This document shows, one piece after another, positions 1-8,527 of a stretch of 64,000 nucleotides of DNA; the first letter of the stretch is position 1, and the number at the start of each line of letters is the position of its first letter. The notes below the pieces were generated by a model that saw only the letters and a list, made by a program, of their open reading frames with translations, was not told where the DNA came from and made no database searches. The DNA is from Palsa-504 sp963767565. GTDB taxonomy: Bacteria; Actinomycetota; Actinomycetes; Streptosporangiales; Streptosporangiaceae. The translations under genes and the position numbers were made by a program. The stretch spans positions 62,001 to 126,000 of the forward strand of contig CAVYEG010000003.1 in the NCBI GenBank assembly GCA_963767565.1. Direction: 5' to 3'.

Positions 1-330
1 GCCGCCAAGGCTGCCGCCCCGGATGAACGCGGCGCAGCCGTCCGCGCCGAGCGCGATCATCTCAGCGTTGCGCCGGTCACCGGATAGCCCGCCCGTACCG
101 GTCCCAGTCGGCGGGGTGTGCCTCGGTACGCTAGCCGGGAATCCAGGCGGCGTAGGCGGCGGCGATCGCGTCCGCTGCGCGAGGGCATGCCCCGTGGACC
201 AGCAGGACACCCTCGGGGTGCCGGTCCAGGATCACCGCCAGGGCCCGCTCGATAAGCCGCACGTCGTGCCAGGTGCGGCTGCCGGTAGCCGCGACTGGGA
301 CAATCGGGCGCGAGGAAGACGGCTTGGCGC
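1..330 (-). pseudogene. SLOG-family (DUF2493-like) protein remnant, cut by window start
   Basis: Read on the minus strand, a frame running down from about 330 gives a nucleotide-binding SLOG signature: TGSRTWHDVRLIERAL, then VLLVHGACPRAADAIAAAYA. This resembles the small actinobacterial DUF2493 / YpsA-related SLOG proteins. The reading is broken by an in-frame TAG near 131-133, just after AAWIPG. A frame change then follows near 80-90, after which RNAEMIALGADGCAAFIRGG resumes the family pattern to the window edge. No intact start is visible. I infer a decayed cargo gene of an integrated element, because an integrase 3' end and a tRNA lie just downstream. The family call rests on motif recognition only. 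Confidence 0.6.
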
Positions 331-420
331 TGGTCCTGCGTGCTATGCGCAGGTGGCCTGCTTGATCTCGCCGTCCTGCGGTGTGGCCCGGCGTGCGCCG
401 GGCGGGCCTCCCAAGGCAGA

Positions 421-460
421 GCCCGGCGCTGACGCCGGGCCAGCGGCGCCGCAGGCGCCG
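421..460. other. GC-rich short inverted repeats
   Basis: CCCGGCG-ctga-CGCCGGG forms a perfect 7-bp stem, followed at once by GGCGCC-gca-GGCGCC. The pair interrupts the frame of the integrase remnant that follows, so it may mark the junction at which that gene was truncated. A terminator role is possible but no T tract follows. Confidence 0.4.
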
Positions 461-591
461 CCTTGATGGCTCGCATGGGTCACGATAGTGAGCGGGCCGC
501 GATGATCTATCAACATCGTGCCCAGGGAGCTGACAAGAGGATCACCGATGCGATCGACACTCACGTCCAGGCCGAGCGGAGCGGGCAATGA
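460..591 (+). pseudogene. Tyrosine integrase, 3'-terminal remnant
   Basis: In the frame ending at TGA 589-591 the translation reads LMARMGHDSERAAMIYQH and then a charged tail. This is the end of an actinobacterial phage/ICE tyrosine recombinase: the MGH box with its final histidine, followed by the Tyr nucleophile in the IYQH context. The frame is closed by a stop at 430-432 and the preceding sequence is unrelated GC-rich hairpin DNA, so only about 40 codons survive. The remnant points at the 3' end of tRNA-Gly about 125 bp away, the usual placement of an int gene beside its attachment site. Non-functional as it stands. Confidence 0.75.
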
Positions 592-717
592 CGAGCCGAT
601 GCAGCCGACGTAACCCCCAGCGATCTAATGGCCCGCTAATGGCCCAACGCCTCGCCGAGTGGCCTGCCAGCGAGTGGACCCCTAATGGTGCGCCCGCGTT
701 GACCTGCTGTTTTACCT

Positions 718-791
718 TGGAGCGGGTGACGGGAATCGAACCCGCACTGTCAGCTTGGGAAGCTGATGTTCTACCATTGAACTACACCCGC
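718..791 (-). tRNA. tRNA-Gly (anticodon CCC)
   Basis: The minus strand folds as a complete cloverleaf. The acceptor stem GCGGGTG pairs with CACCCGC, the D arm contains AATGGTAGAAC, the anticodon stem is TCAGC/GCTGA, the 7-base loop is TTCCCAA (anticodon CCC), and the T arm contains GGTTCGATTCC. CCA appears to be encoded at 718-720. The tRNA 3' end faces the integrase remnant, consistent with use as an attachment site. Confidence 0.93.
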
Positions 792-881
792 ATGCACGTG
801 CAGCGGCTTACCGGACCTGCGGAGGAACCGAGCTGCGCTGTGTTCGCCCAGACATCGTACCGGAACCTGTAAGTTGCCAGG

Positions 882-2498
882 GTGCTCCTCTCTGATCGTG
901 ACATCAGGACCGAGATCGAGTCGGGGCGGGTCAAGCTCGATCCGTACGCGCCCGAGCTCATCCAGCCGTCCAGCATCGACGTCCGGCTGGACCGGTACTT
1001 CCGGGTCTTCGAGAACCATCGCTACCCGCACATCGACCCCGCGGTAGAACAGCCCGACCTGACCAGGCTGGTCGAGACCGAGAACGAGGACCCGTTCGTC
1101 CTGCACCCCAACGAGTTCGTGCTGGCCTCCACGTTCGAGGTGGTGACACTGCCCGACGACATCGCGGGCCGCCTCGAAGGGAAGGCCCTAGCTGTCGATA
1201 CGCCGATCCCTACCCCACGCGGCTGGCGGCCGATGGGAGACCTCCGGGTCGGCGAGGAGGTCTTCGACGAGACGGGACGGCCGACACCTGTCGTCGCCAC
1301 CACCGGGATCATGTACAACCGGACCTGCGCTGAGATTGTCTTCTCCGATGGCCATAGCATCGTCGCCGACCTAGCTCACCGGTGGCTCACCCGGTCCAAG
1401 TCGGAACGCAAGCACGGACGACCCGGGACCGTACGAACCACATGGGAGATCGCCGAATCGCTGGTCGCCCGGAATGAGTGGAACCACCACATCCCCCTAG
1501 CCGGGGCAGCGCACTATCCCGAACAGCCGCTTCCTGTTGATCCCTATGTTCTGGGGATCTGGCTCGGCGACGCAACGTCAAACAACGCTGAAGTCACCGT
1601 CGGCCGGGGAGATGAGCAGATACTCCAGGAGATTTCCCAAGCCGGATACGCCGTATGGCCCGCTACGGGCGAACGCGCCTTCCGGATCGGCGGCCTCTCC
1701 CGCCGGCATATCGGCCGGGTGCGTGATGTTATGACCGGGCAGTTCGCTCCCGACGGCTCGCTGTCGAGCGAATTCGAGGCTATGGGGCTACTGCGCAACA
1801 AACATGTTCCTGAGATGTACCTACGCGCTTCGATCAGCCAGCGGCTCGCGCTGCTCCAGGGGTTCATGGACTCGGATGGCTACATAGACGTCTACGGGAG
1901 ATGCGAGTTCTGCAATACGGACGAGCGCCTAGCCGACGCCGTGGTTGAGCTCACGGCCAGCCTGGGCCTTCGGCCAGTTAAAAGGAAGAAGCGAGTGACA
2001 CTCAACGGGGTCGAGCAAACGCCCGCATTCCAGGTGAAGTTCACGCCGAGGCTCCAAGTGTTCCGGCTGCAGCGAAAGGCCGCCCGGCTCAAGGCAGGCC
2101 CGGCGCACAACTCCCGTTCTGTCGTCGCGGTACGCGACTGCGAGCCGAGGCCTGTCCGCTGCATCCAGGTCGGCAATCCGGCCGGCCTCTTCCTGGCCGG
2201 ACCCACCTTCGTCCCGACCCACAATTCGAGCCTCGGGCGGCTGGGGCTGCTCACGCACTCGACCGCGGGCTGGATCGATCCGGGGTTCTCGGGACACGTG
2301 ACGCTGGAACTGTCCAACGTGGCGACGCTGCCGATCAAGTTGTGGCCGGGAATGAAGATAGGGCAGCTGTGCCTGTTCCGCACCAGTTCCCCCGCGGAGC
2401 ACCCGTACGGTTCGCCGGTTTACGGTTCCAGGTATCAAGATCAGCGAGGGCCGACGCCGTCTCGCTCTTATCTGAACTTCTACCGGGCCAAGGTCTGA
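882..2498 (+). CDS. dcd: dCTP deaminase (Dcd) precursor interrupted by an intein
   Basis: Converts dCTP to dUTP (actinobacterial enzymes may be bifunctional and go on to dUMP) for thymidylate synthesis in the cytosol. The GTG start gives MLLSDRDIRTEIESG, the usual Dcd N terminus. The 538-codon ORF is far longer than the family's ~190 residues because residues 102-448 are an intein. Joining residues 1-101 to 449-538 gives a 191-residue enzyme of normal length with no missing motif. The join restores RLEGK/SSLGRLGLLTHST, the catalytic Ser/Arg region, and GWIDPGFSGHVTLELSN carries the catalytic Glu. Activity therefore requires protein splicing. It stands alone, next to the tRNA-Gly insertion site. 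Confidence 0.95.
   Translation: MLLSDRDIRTEIESGRVKLDPYAPELIQPSSIDVRLDRYFRVFENHRYPHIDPAVEQPDLTRLVETENEDPFVLHPNEFVLASTFEVVTLPDDIAGRLEGKALAVDTPIPTPRGWRPMGDLRVGEEVFDETGRPTPVVATTGIMYNRTCAEIVFSDGHSIVADLAHRWLTRSKSERKHGRPGTVRTTWEIAESLVARNEWNHHIPLAGAAHYPEQPLPVDPYVLGIWLGDATSNNAEVTVGRGDEQILQEISQAGYAVWPATGERAFRIGGLSRRHIGRVRDVMTGQFAPDGSLSSEFEAMGLLRNKHVPEMYLRASISQRLALLQGFMDSDGYIDVYGRCEFCNTDERLADAVVELTASLGLRPVKRKKRVTLNGVEQTPAFQVKFTPRLQVFRLQRKAARLKAGPAHNSRSVVAVRDCEPRPVRCIQVGNPAGLFLAGPTFVPTHNSSLGRLGLLTHSTAGWIDPGFSGHVTLELSNVATLPIKLWPGMKIGQLCLFRTSSPAEHPYGSPVYGSRYQDQRGPTPSRSYLNFYRAKV
1185..2225 (+). mobile_element. Class 3 intein with LAGLIDADG homing endonuclease, within dcd
   Basis: A 347-residue intein begins ALAVDTPIPTP, with Ala instead of Cys or Ser at position 1, and ends FVPTHN before Ser+1. 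It carries the WCT triad of class 3 inteins: Trp67 two residues after block B His65 (AHRW), Cys326 in block F (VRCIQV), and Thr345 in block G (PTHN). Splicing should therefore start by attack of the internal Cys rather than residue 1. Between the splicing blocks lie two LAGLIDADG helices, YVLGIWLGDAT (about 121-131) and LLQGFMDSDGYID (about 223-235), both with their catalytic Asp. The endonuclease looks intact, so the element may still be able to home. Confidence 0.93.
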
Positions 2499-2839
2499 GC
2501 GGCAAGTGAATTTCCGCTAATGCGGCAAACGTGCTCGGTTTTCCCGTAAGGATGGGACGTGAGGAAGGCCACATGGGCAACCGCAATGTATTTATGCTGC
2601 CGACAGCGGGGACCCGAGCCGTGTGTATCATGAGTGATGGTTGATTAACACCTCGTACGGCAATATTCCGGTAGCGTGGTGATTTGGTTACATGATCGCA
2701 AAGCTGGCCCGGTCACGGCCCCAGTTGCGGATACGAGTTCCTCTGAATACCTTCGGATTGAGCCCTCTGCGAGGGTCCGGAGCGGCGAACATGGAACCCG
2801 CAGTTTCGTCCGTACACCTATTCGAAAATAATTCGGCGT
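2499..2839. other. Gap after dcd; one possible micro-ORF
   Basis: About 340 bp of lower-GC sequence. A 23-codon ORF at 2573-2644 (MGNRNVFMLPTAGTR...) has a good Shine-Dalgarno (GAGGAAGG) just upstream, but I recognise no family. Its tail TAGTRAVCIMSDG gives no clue to function. I see no other supported feature apart from the frameshifted tail of the DUF397 gene at about 2810-2839. Confidence 0.3.
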
Positions 2840-3019
2840 TTAGCCGGGCCGCGAAAAACTGCCACGACATGCCGGGTACTGCAGCAATACGCCGCCGGGG
2901 TTCATCGAATCCCCGACGGCTACGCGTCCATTTACGGACGCCACCTCGACACAGGCTCCGTTGCCCACGCTTCTCCTGGCCTTGCGCCACTCGAGGTCGT
3001 CGGCTGTCGCATTGTCCAC
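2810..3019 (-). pseudogene. DUF397 domain protein, frameshifted near its C terminus
   Basis: From the GTG at 3019 (with GAGGGGAG upstream) the minus strand encodes VDNATADDLEWRKARRS, then NGACVEVA and VAVGDSMNPGG. This is the DUF397 pattern (WRKS...NCVEVA...VAVRDSK). DUF397 proteins are small, very common in actinomycetes and usually paired with an XRE regulator; none is seen here. The frame stops at 2840 after LLQYPACRGSFSRPG. The expected ending (PA-x-W-x-AF) is instead in the next frame as SWQFFAARLNAELF down to about 2810. One missing or extra base near 2870 explains this. It is either a decayed gene or a sequence error. Confidence 0.6.
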
Positions 3020-3040
3020 TAAAGATCCTGCTCCCCTCTT

Positions 3041-3307
3041 TTGATATTGGCAATCACCGCCGGCGATCTCGAGGCGGCCAGGGAAATCCTCGGCACCACC
3101 TGCTGGGCCAGCGACGTGCGGGTTATCACGCACGCTCGCTACCCGCACATCGTCGTGCTGGAGGTGATACGCCACGCGCCTGCCGAACGGCCCGATGAGA
3201 CCGTCCCGGCCTGGCCGTACCTGGATCGCGGCGGCCAAGCCGACGGCGCCGACCCCGAGGAGCCCGCTTTGTACGGCGGGCTGGTGCACCACCGTCCGTT
3301 CGGCTGA
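3041..3307 (+). CDS. Hypothetical protein, possibly a fragment
   Basis: An 88-codon frame from TTG 3041 shows strong third-position GC bias, unlike the gap before it, so it is probably or was recently coding. The product includes DLEAAREILGTTCW and RYPHIVVLEVIRHAP, and matches no family I recognise. No convincing Shine-Dalgarno precedes the start, which lies only 21 bp from the divergent DUF397 start, so this may be the tail of a longer gene lost by rearrangement. Its position between the integrase/tRNA region and the core genes fits accessory DNA. Function unknown. Confidence 0.4.
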   Translation: MILAITAGDLEAAREILGTTCWASDVRVITHARYPHIVVLEVIRHAPAERPDETVPAWPYLDRGGQADGADPEEPALYGGLVHHRPFG

Positions 3308-3345
3308 GGCGAAAAATGAACCGGCCGGCGGGGAGCTACCGCGGA

Positions 3346-5526
3346 TCAGCCGCTGACCTCGCCGGCCTGGGCCCCGTGGGCCTCACCGGCACTGGCGCCG
3401 TTCGGGCTGGCGGCCTTGAGGGCGACGGAACGGGCCAGGAGTTGCGCGACGTCGATGACTTCGAGGCTGTCCTTGGCTTGGCCGGATCCCTTCTTGGCCG
3501 CGACCGCGTCGCCGAGCATGACCAGGCAGTACGGGCAGGCGGTGGAGATGGTGTCCGGGTCCAGGGCCAGGGCCTCGTCGATCCGCTCGGTGTTGATCCG
3601 CTTGCCGATCCGTTCTTCCATCCACATCCGGGCGCCGCCGGCCCCGCAGCAGAACCCGCGGTTCTTGCACCGGTGCATCTCCTCGGCGGTCACCCCGGGG
3701 ACGGCCTCCATGATCTGGCGGGGCGGGGTGAACACCTTGTTATGCCGGCCCAGGAAGCACGGGTCATGGTAGGTCAGCTTCTCCTGGACCGCGTTGACCG
3801 GCTTGAGCTTGCCGTCGGCAACGAGCCGGGCGAGCAGCTGGGTGTGGTGGATGACCTGGTAGTTCCCGCCCAGCTGCGGGTACTCCCGGGAGATGGTGTT
3901 GAAGCAGTGCGGGCAGGACGCGACGATCGTGCGCGGCGCGGCCTCATTCAGCGTCTCGATGTTCTGCTGGGCGAGCATGGAGAACACGAACTCGTTCCCG
4001 ATCCGCCGGGCCGGGTCCCCGGTGCAGGTCTCGGCCGGGCCCAGGACCGCGAAGGTGACGCCGGCCTGGTGCAGCAAGGTGGCGATGGCCTTGGTGGTCT
4101 TCTTGGCCCGGTCCTCCAGCGCCCCGGCGCAGCCGACCCAGAACAGGTACTCGATGTCGTCGCCGATCTTCCCGGCTGCGACCGGGACCTCGAAGTCCAG
4201 CTCACCGATCCAGTCGGCCCGCTTGGCTCCGCCCATGCCCCACGGGTCGCCCTTGTTCTCCAGGTTCCGCAGCATCCCGGCCGCCTCGAGGGGGAACGCG
4301 GACTCGATCAGCACCTGGTGGCGGCGCATCCCGTCGATGTGGTCGATGTGCTCGATGTCGACCGGGCACTCCTCCACGCAGGCGCCGCAGTTCGTGCACG
4401 ACCACAGCACGTCCGGGTCAATGACACCGCCGTCGGCGGCCGTGCCGACCAGGGGCCGTCCGGCCTCCTTCTTCACCGCCTCAGGCAGCGCCTCGCGGGC
4501 CTCATCGGTGGCGGCCAGCAGGTACGGCGCCTTGGCGAAGGCGTGGTCGCGCAGGTCCAGGATGACCTGCTTGGGCGACAGCGGCTTGCCGGTGGCCCAG
4601 GCCGGGCACTGGGACTGGCACCGGCCGCACTCGGTGCACGTCGCCATGTCCAGCAGGCCCTTCCAGGAGAAGTCCTCGATCTTCCCCAGCCCGAAGGTGT
4701 CGACCTCCGGGTCGGCCTCCTCGAAGTCCAGCACCTTCCCGCCGGACCGCATCGGCTCCAGCGGGCCCAGCGCATCCGGCTTGCGGCCGAACAGCACGTT
4801 CACCGGCGCCAGCGCGATATGCAGGTGCTTGGAGTACACCACGATCACCGCGAACACCATGACCACGGCGATCTGGCCCAGCAGGAATACCACCTCCAGC
4901 ACGGCGTTGACCCCGGCCCCCAGCGGGTGCAGGACCTGCGCCACGACCCAGGACGCGAACGCCCAGCCGTACGGGTAGGGGAACACGCCGGTGTTCTGCT
5001 GGGCCCCGCGGTACAGCAGCAAGGTGGCGATGACACCGAAGATCATGCCCAGCACGACCCAGGCGGCCCGGGTGTGGGAGCCGAAGAACCGGGACTTGCG
5101 GCCTTCTTTGTGCGGGTTGTCCCGCAGCCGGATCACGGTGAACGTGGCGATGCCGGCCAGCACCCCCACGGCGAACAGGTCCTCGATGAACCCGGTCAGC
5201 GCCCAGTGACCGATGCCCGGGATCGCGAACGTCCGGGAGAACAAGTCACCGTAGGACTCGATGATCGTCAGGATCAGCACGATGAAACCCCAGAACGTGG
5301 CCGCGTGCGCCGCACCGGGCACCGACCACTTCAGCAGCTTGCGCTGCCCGATCACCTCCGCCGCCTGGGACTCCACATCCTGACCCGGATGCGAGCGGAC
5401 AGCGGCCACCCGCTCGGGAGCGGGCTGCCCGGTAAACGCCAGCCGCTTCAGCCACCACATCCGGCGGCCCGCGATGCCCAGCGCCGCCACGGTCAGGACC
5501 AAACCGACGATCATTCGCAGGACCAC
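3346..5526 (-). CDS. Membrane-anchored Fe-S oxidoreductase (HdrB/CCG-domain, Rv0338c type)
   Basis: A probable electron-transfer protein at the inner membrane. GTG 5526 is chosen as start because AGGAGG lies 5 bases upstream; the frame is open further up but without a ribosome site. The product is 726 residues. The first ~240 carry about five hydrophobic spans, like the nitrate reductase gamma-type module. Two 4Fe-4S motifs follow, CTECGRCQSQCP (about 297) and CTNCGACVEECP (about 377). Two cysteine-rich CCG domains come next, with GCAGALED, ASCPHCF, DPCFLGR, CCGAGGARMW and ACPYC. This order matches heterodisulfide-reductase-like proteins of actinobacteria, including the M. tuberculosis Rv0338c group. 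The physiological donor and acceptor are unknown. It is monocistronic and divergent from dnaK. Confidence 0.88.
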   Translation of the reverse strand: MVLRMIVGLVLTVAALGIAGRRMWWLKRLAFTGQPAPERVAAVRSHPGQDVESQAAEVIGQRKLLKWSVPGAAHAATFWGFIVLILTIIESYGDLFSRTFAIPGIGHWALTGFIEDLFAVGVLAGIATFTVIRLRDNPHKEGRKSRFFGSHTRAAWVVLGMIFGVIATLLLYRGAQQNTGVFPYPYGWAFASWVVAQVLHPLGAGVNAVLEVVFLLGQIAVVMVFAVIVVYSKHLHIALAPVNVLFGRKPDALGPLEPMRSGGKVLDFEEADPEVDTFGLGKIEDFSWKGLLDMATCTECGRCQSQCPAWATGKPLSPKQVILDLRDHAFAKAPYLLAATDEAREALPEAVKKEAGRPLVGTAADGGVIDPDVLWSCTNCGACVEECPVDIEHIDHIDGMRRHQVLIESAFPLEAAGMLRNLENKGDPWGMGGAKRADWIGELDFEVPVAAGKIGDDIEYLFWVGCAGALEDRAKKTTKAIATLLHQAGVTFAVLGPAETCTGDPARRIGNEFVFSMLAQQNIETLNEAAPRTIVASCPHCFNTISREYPQLGGNYQVIHHTQLLARLVADGKLKPVNAVQEKLTYHDPCFLGRHNKVFTPPRQIMEAVPGVTAEEMHRCKNRGFCCGAGGARMWMEERIGKRINTERIDEALALDPDTISTACPYCLVMLGDAVAAKKGSGQAKDSLEVIDVAQLLARSVALKAASPNGASAGEAHGAQAGEVSG

Positions 5527-5683
5527 ACGGACCTCCTCGTATGCAGAGCACAAGAGTAGCTTGACGACTGCGTCAGCCATGATCACGTGTGGGCAATCTC
5601 ATCCCGCAGCAGGCCGACCGGTCCGGCCGGAAGATTCCGCGCAAGATTCCGCCCAGTGCGGGAATGGACCGCCAGTTATCTAA

Positions 5684-5704
5684 GTTGAGCCTAAGTGACT
5701 CAAG
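5684..5704 (+). promoter_or_regulatory. HAIR operator 1 (HspR site)
   Basis: GTTGAGC-N7-ACTCAAG matches the HspR consensus CTTGAGT-N7-ACTCAAG with changes only at the ends of the left arm. It lies 75 bp upstream of dnaK. HspR itself is encoded in the same operon, so autoregulated heat-shock repression is expected. Confidence 0.85.
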
Positions 5705-5708
5705 TCAT

Positions 5709-5737
5709 TTGACGGTGGAAGTCCCTGCTGGCAAGCT
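5709..5737 (+). promoter_or_regulatory. Possible dnaK promoter between the HAIR sites
   Basis: TTGACG at 5709-5714 is a good -35 for the housekeeping sigma factor. A weak -10 candidate lies 17-18 bases downstream around 5732-5737, touching HAIR 2. The placement would let HspR occlude polymerase. The -10 match is poor. Confidence 0.4.
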
Positions 5738-5756
5738 TGAGCCCGAATTACTCAAC
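5736..5756 (+). promoter_or_regulatory. HAIR operator 2 (HspR site)
   Basis: CTTGAGC-N7-ACTCAAC is a second HAIR inverted repeat 24 bp before the dnaK ATG. Its centre is 52 bp from that of site 1, about five helical turns, so HspR dimers could bind the same face. Confidence 0.85.
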
Positions 5757-5779
5757 TTCAACACACACAAGGACTGCTC

Positions 5780-7638
<1,859 letters not shown>

Positions 7639-7639
<1 letters not shown>

Positions 7640-7800
7640 TGCCAGCATCCGAGGAGACGGGCTCCGGCCCGGTCATCCACGATCACCGGCGCATCGATCC
7701 GGTGACCGGCCAGGTCCGGGGCAGGCACGCGGCATCCAAGCCGGCCGGCACCACGAGTGCCGGCCATGGCCGGCGCCTCCGGATCGGCCGGGAACCCCGG
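7639..7800 (+). other. grpE N-terminal segment in a different frame from the GrpE core
   Basis: ATG 7639, overlapping the dnaK stop, opens a frame reading SGPVIHDHRRIDPVTGQVR. This is the conserved N-terminal motif of actinobacterial GrpE proteins. The frame ends at 7824 without reaching the GrpE core, which lies in the +1 frame from 7757 on. The true full-length grpE therefore probably begins here, and a one-base indel in the GC-rich run between about 7740 and 7800 separates the halves. Confidence 0.65.
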
Positions 7801-8410
7801 GCCCAAGGGGGCCCCGGGCGGTGAGCCCAAGGACGCCCAGGAGGAGGCCGACGTGGAGGACACCACGGAAGAGGTCCTTGAGGGGGTCCTCGAGGAACCG
7901 GCCCCGGCCGCCACCGGTGAGAAGCAGGCCGATGCCGAGGCGCAGCTGGCGGAGCGCACCGCGGACCTGCAGCGCCTGCAGGCCGAGTACGCCAACTACC
8001 GCAAGCGCGTCGACCGGGACCGGGCGGCCGTCAAGGAGCAGGCCGTAGCCAGCACGCTGGCCGGGCTGCTCCCGGTGCTCGACGCCATCGACCAGGCGCG
8101 GGAGCACGGCGAGCTGTCCGGCGGGTTCAAGTCGGTCGCCGACTCACTGCAGGCGGCGACCGGCCGGCTCGGCCTGATTACCTACGGCGACAAGGGCGAC
8201 GCGTTCGACCCGAAGATCCATGAGGCGCTGACCCATTCCTATTCATCCGATGTCACCGAGGACACGTGCGTCGAGATCCTGCAGCCCGGCTACAAGGTGG
8301 GCGACAGGATCCTGCGGCCGGCCCGGGTGGCCGTCGCCGCGCCGGCGACCGGCCCCGACGGCAGCAGCAACGAAGCCGCAAAGTCATCGGACGAGGAAAA
8401 CAGCGGCTGA
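7757..8410 (+). CDS. grpE: Nucleotide exchange factor GrpE (core; start uncertain)
   Basis: Exchanges ADP on DnaK. The coiled-coil region AQLAERTADLQRLQAEYANY is followed by KRVDRDR and the C-terminal head with YGDKGDAFDPKIHEAL and VEILQPGYKVGDRILRPARV, all diagnostic of GrpE. The coordinates use the first possible start in this frame (GTG 7757; ATG 7766 is next). Neither has a ribosome site, and the family N terminus is encoded upstream in another frame from 7639. Either translation begins internally or the sequence has a one-base error. The core is complete, so some function is likely even from the internal start. Confidence 0.88.
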   Translation: MPAMAGASGSAGNPGPKGAPGGEPKDAQEEADVEDTTEEVLEGVLEEPAPAATGEKQADAEAQLAERTADLQRLQAEYANYRKRVDRDRAAVKEQAVASTLAGLLPVLDAIDQAREHGELSGGFKSVADSLQAATGRLGLITYGDKGDAFDPKIHEALTHSYSSDVTEDTCVEILQPGYKVGDRILRPARVAVAAPATGPDGSSNEAAKSSDEENSG

Positions 8411-8437
8411 TCCCAGTCGGAGCGAACCAGAGGTCCG

Positions 8438-8493
8438 CAGGCGCTGCCTGGACTGAGGAGCGAGGAACGAGCGACGAGGGAAGGCAGCGCCTG
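8438..8493 (+). other. Long inverted repeat in the grpE-dnaJ spacer
   Basis: Perfect 12-bp arms, CAGGCGCTGCCT (8438-8449) and AGGCAGCGCCTG (8482-8493), enclose 32 bases. The spacer is 117 bp, long for this operon. There is no T tract, so an mRNA processing or stability element is more likely than a terminator. Confidence 0.6.
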
Positions 8494-8527
8494 AAAGCGG
8501 GCCGGCGGTGAGCGGAGACAAGAAAGC

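Noticed and set aside
588..872. Plus-strand ORF across tRNA-Gly
   Set aside because: It reads through the antisense of a structurally perfect tRNA and has no ribosome site.
2692..3198. 168-codon plus-strand frame overlapping the DUF397 gene
   Set aside because: The opposite strand carries recognisable DUF397 motifs; this frame has none.
3316..5559. 747-codon plus-strand frame antisense to the Fe-S reductase
   Set aside because: Shadow frame created by high GC; it has no family motifs while the minus strand has complete Fe-S motifs.
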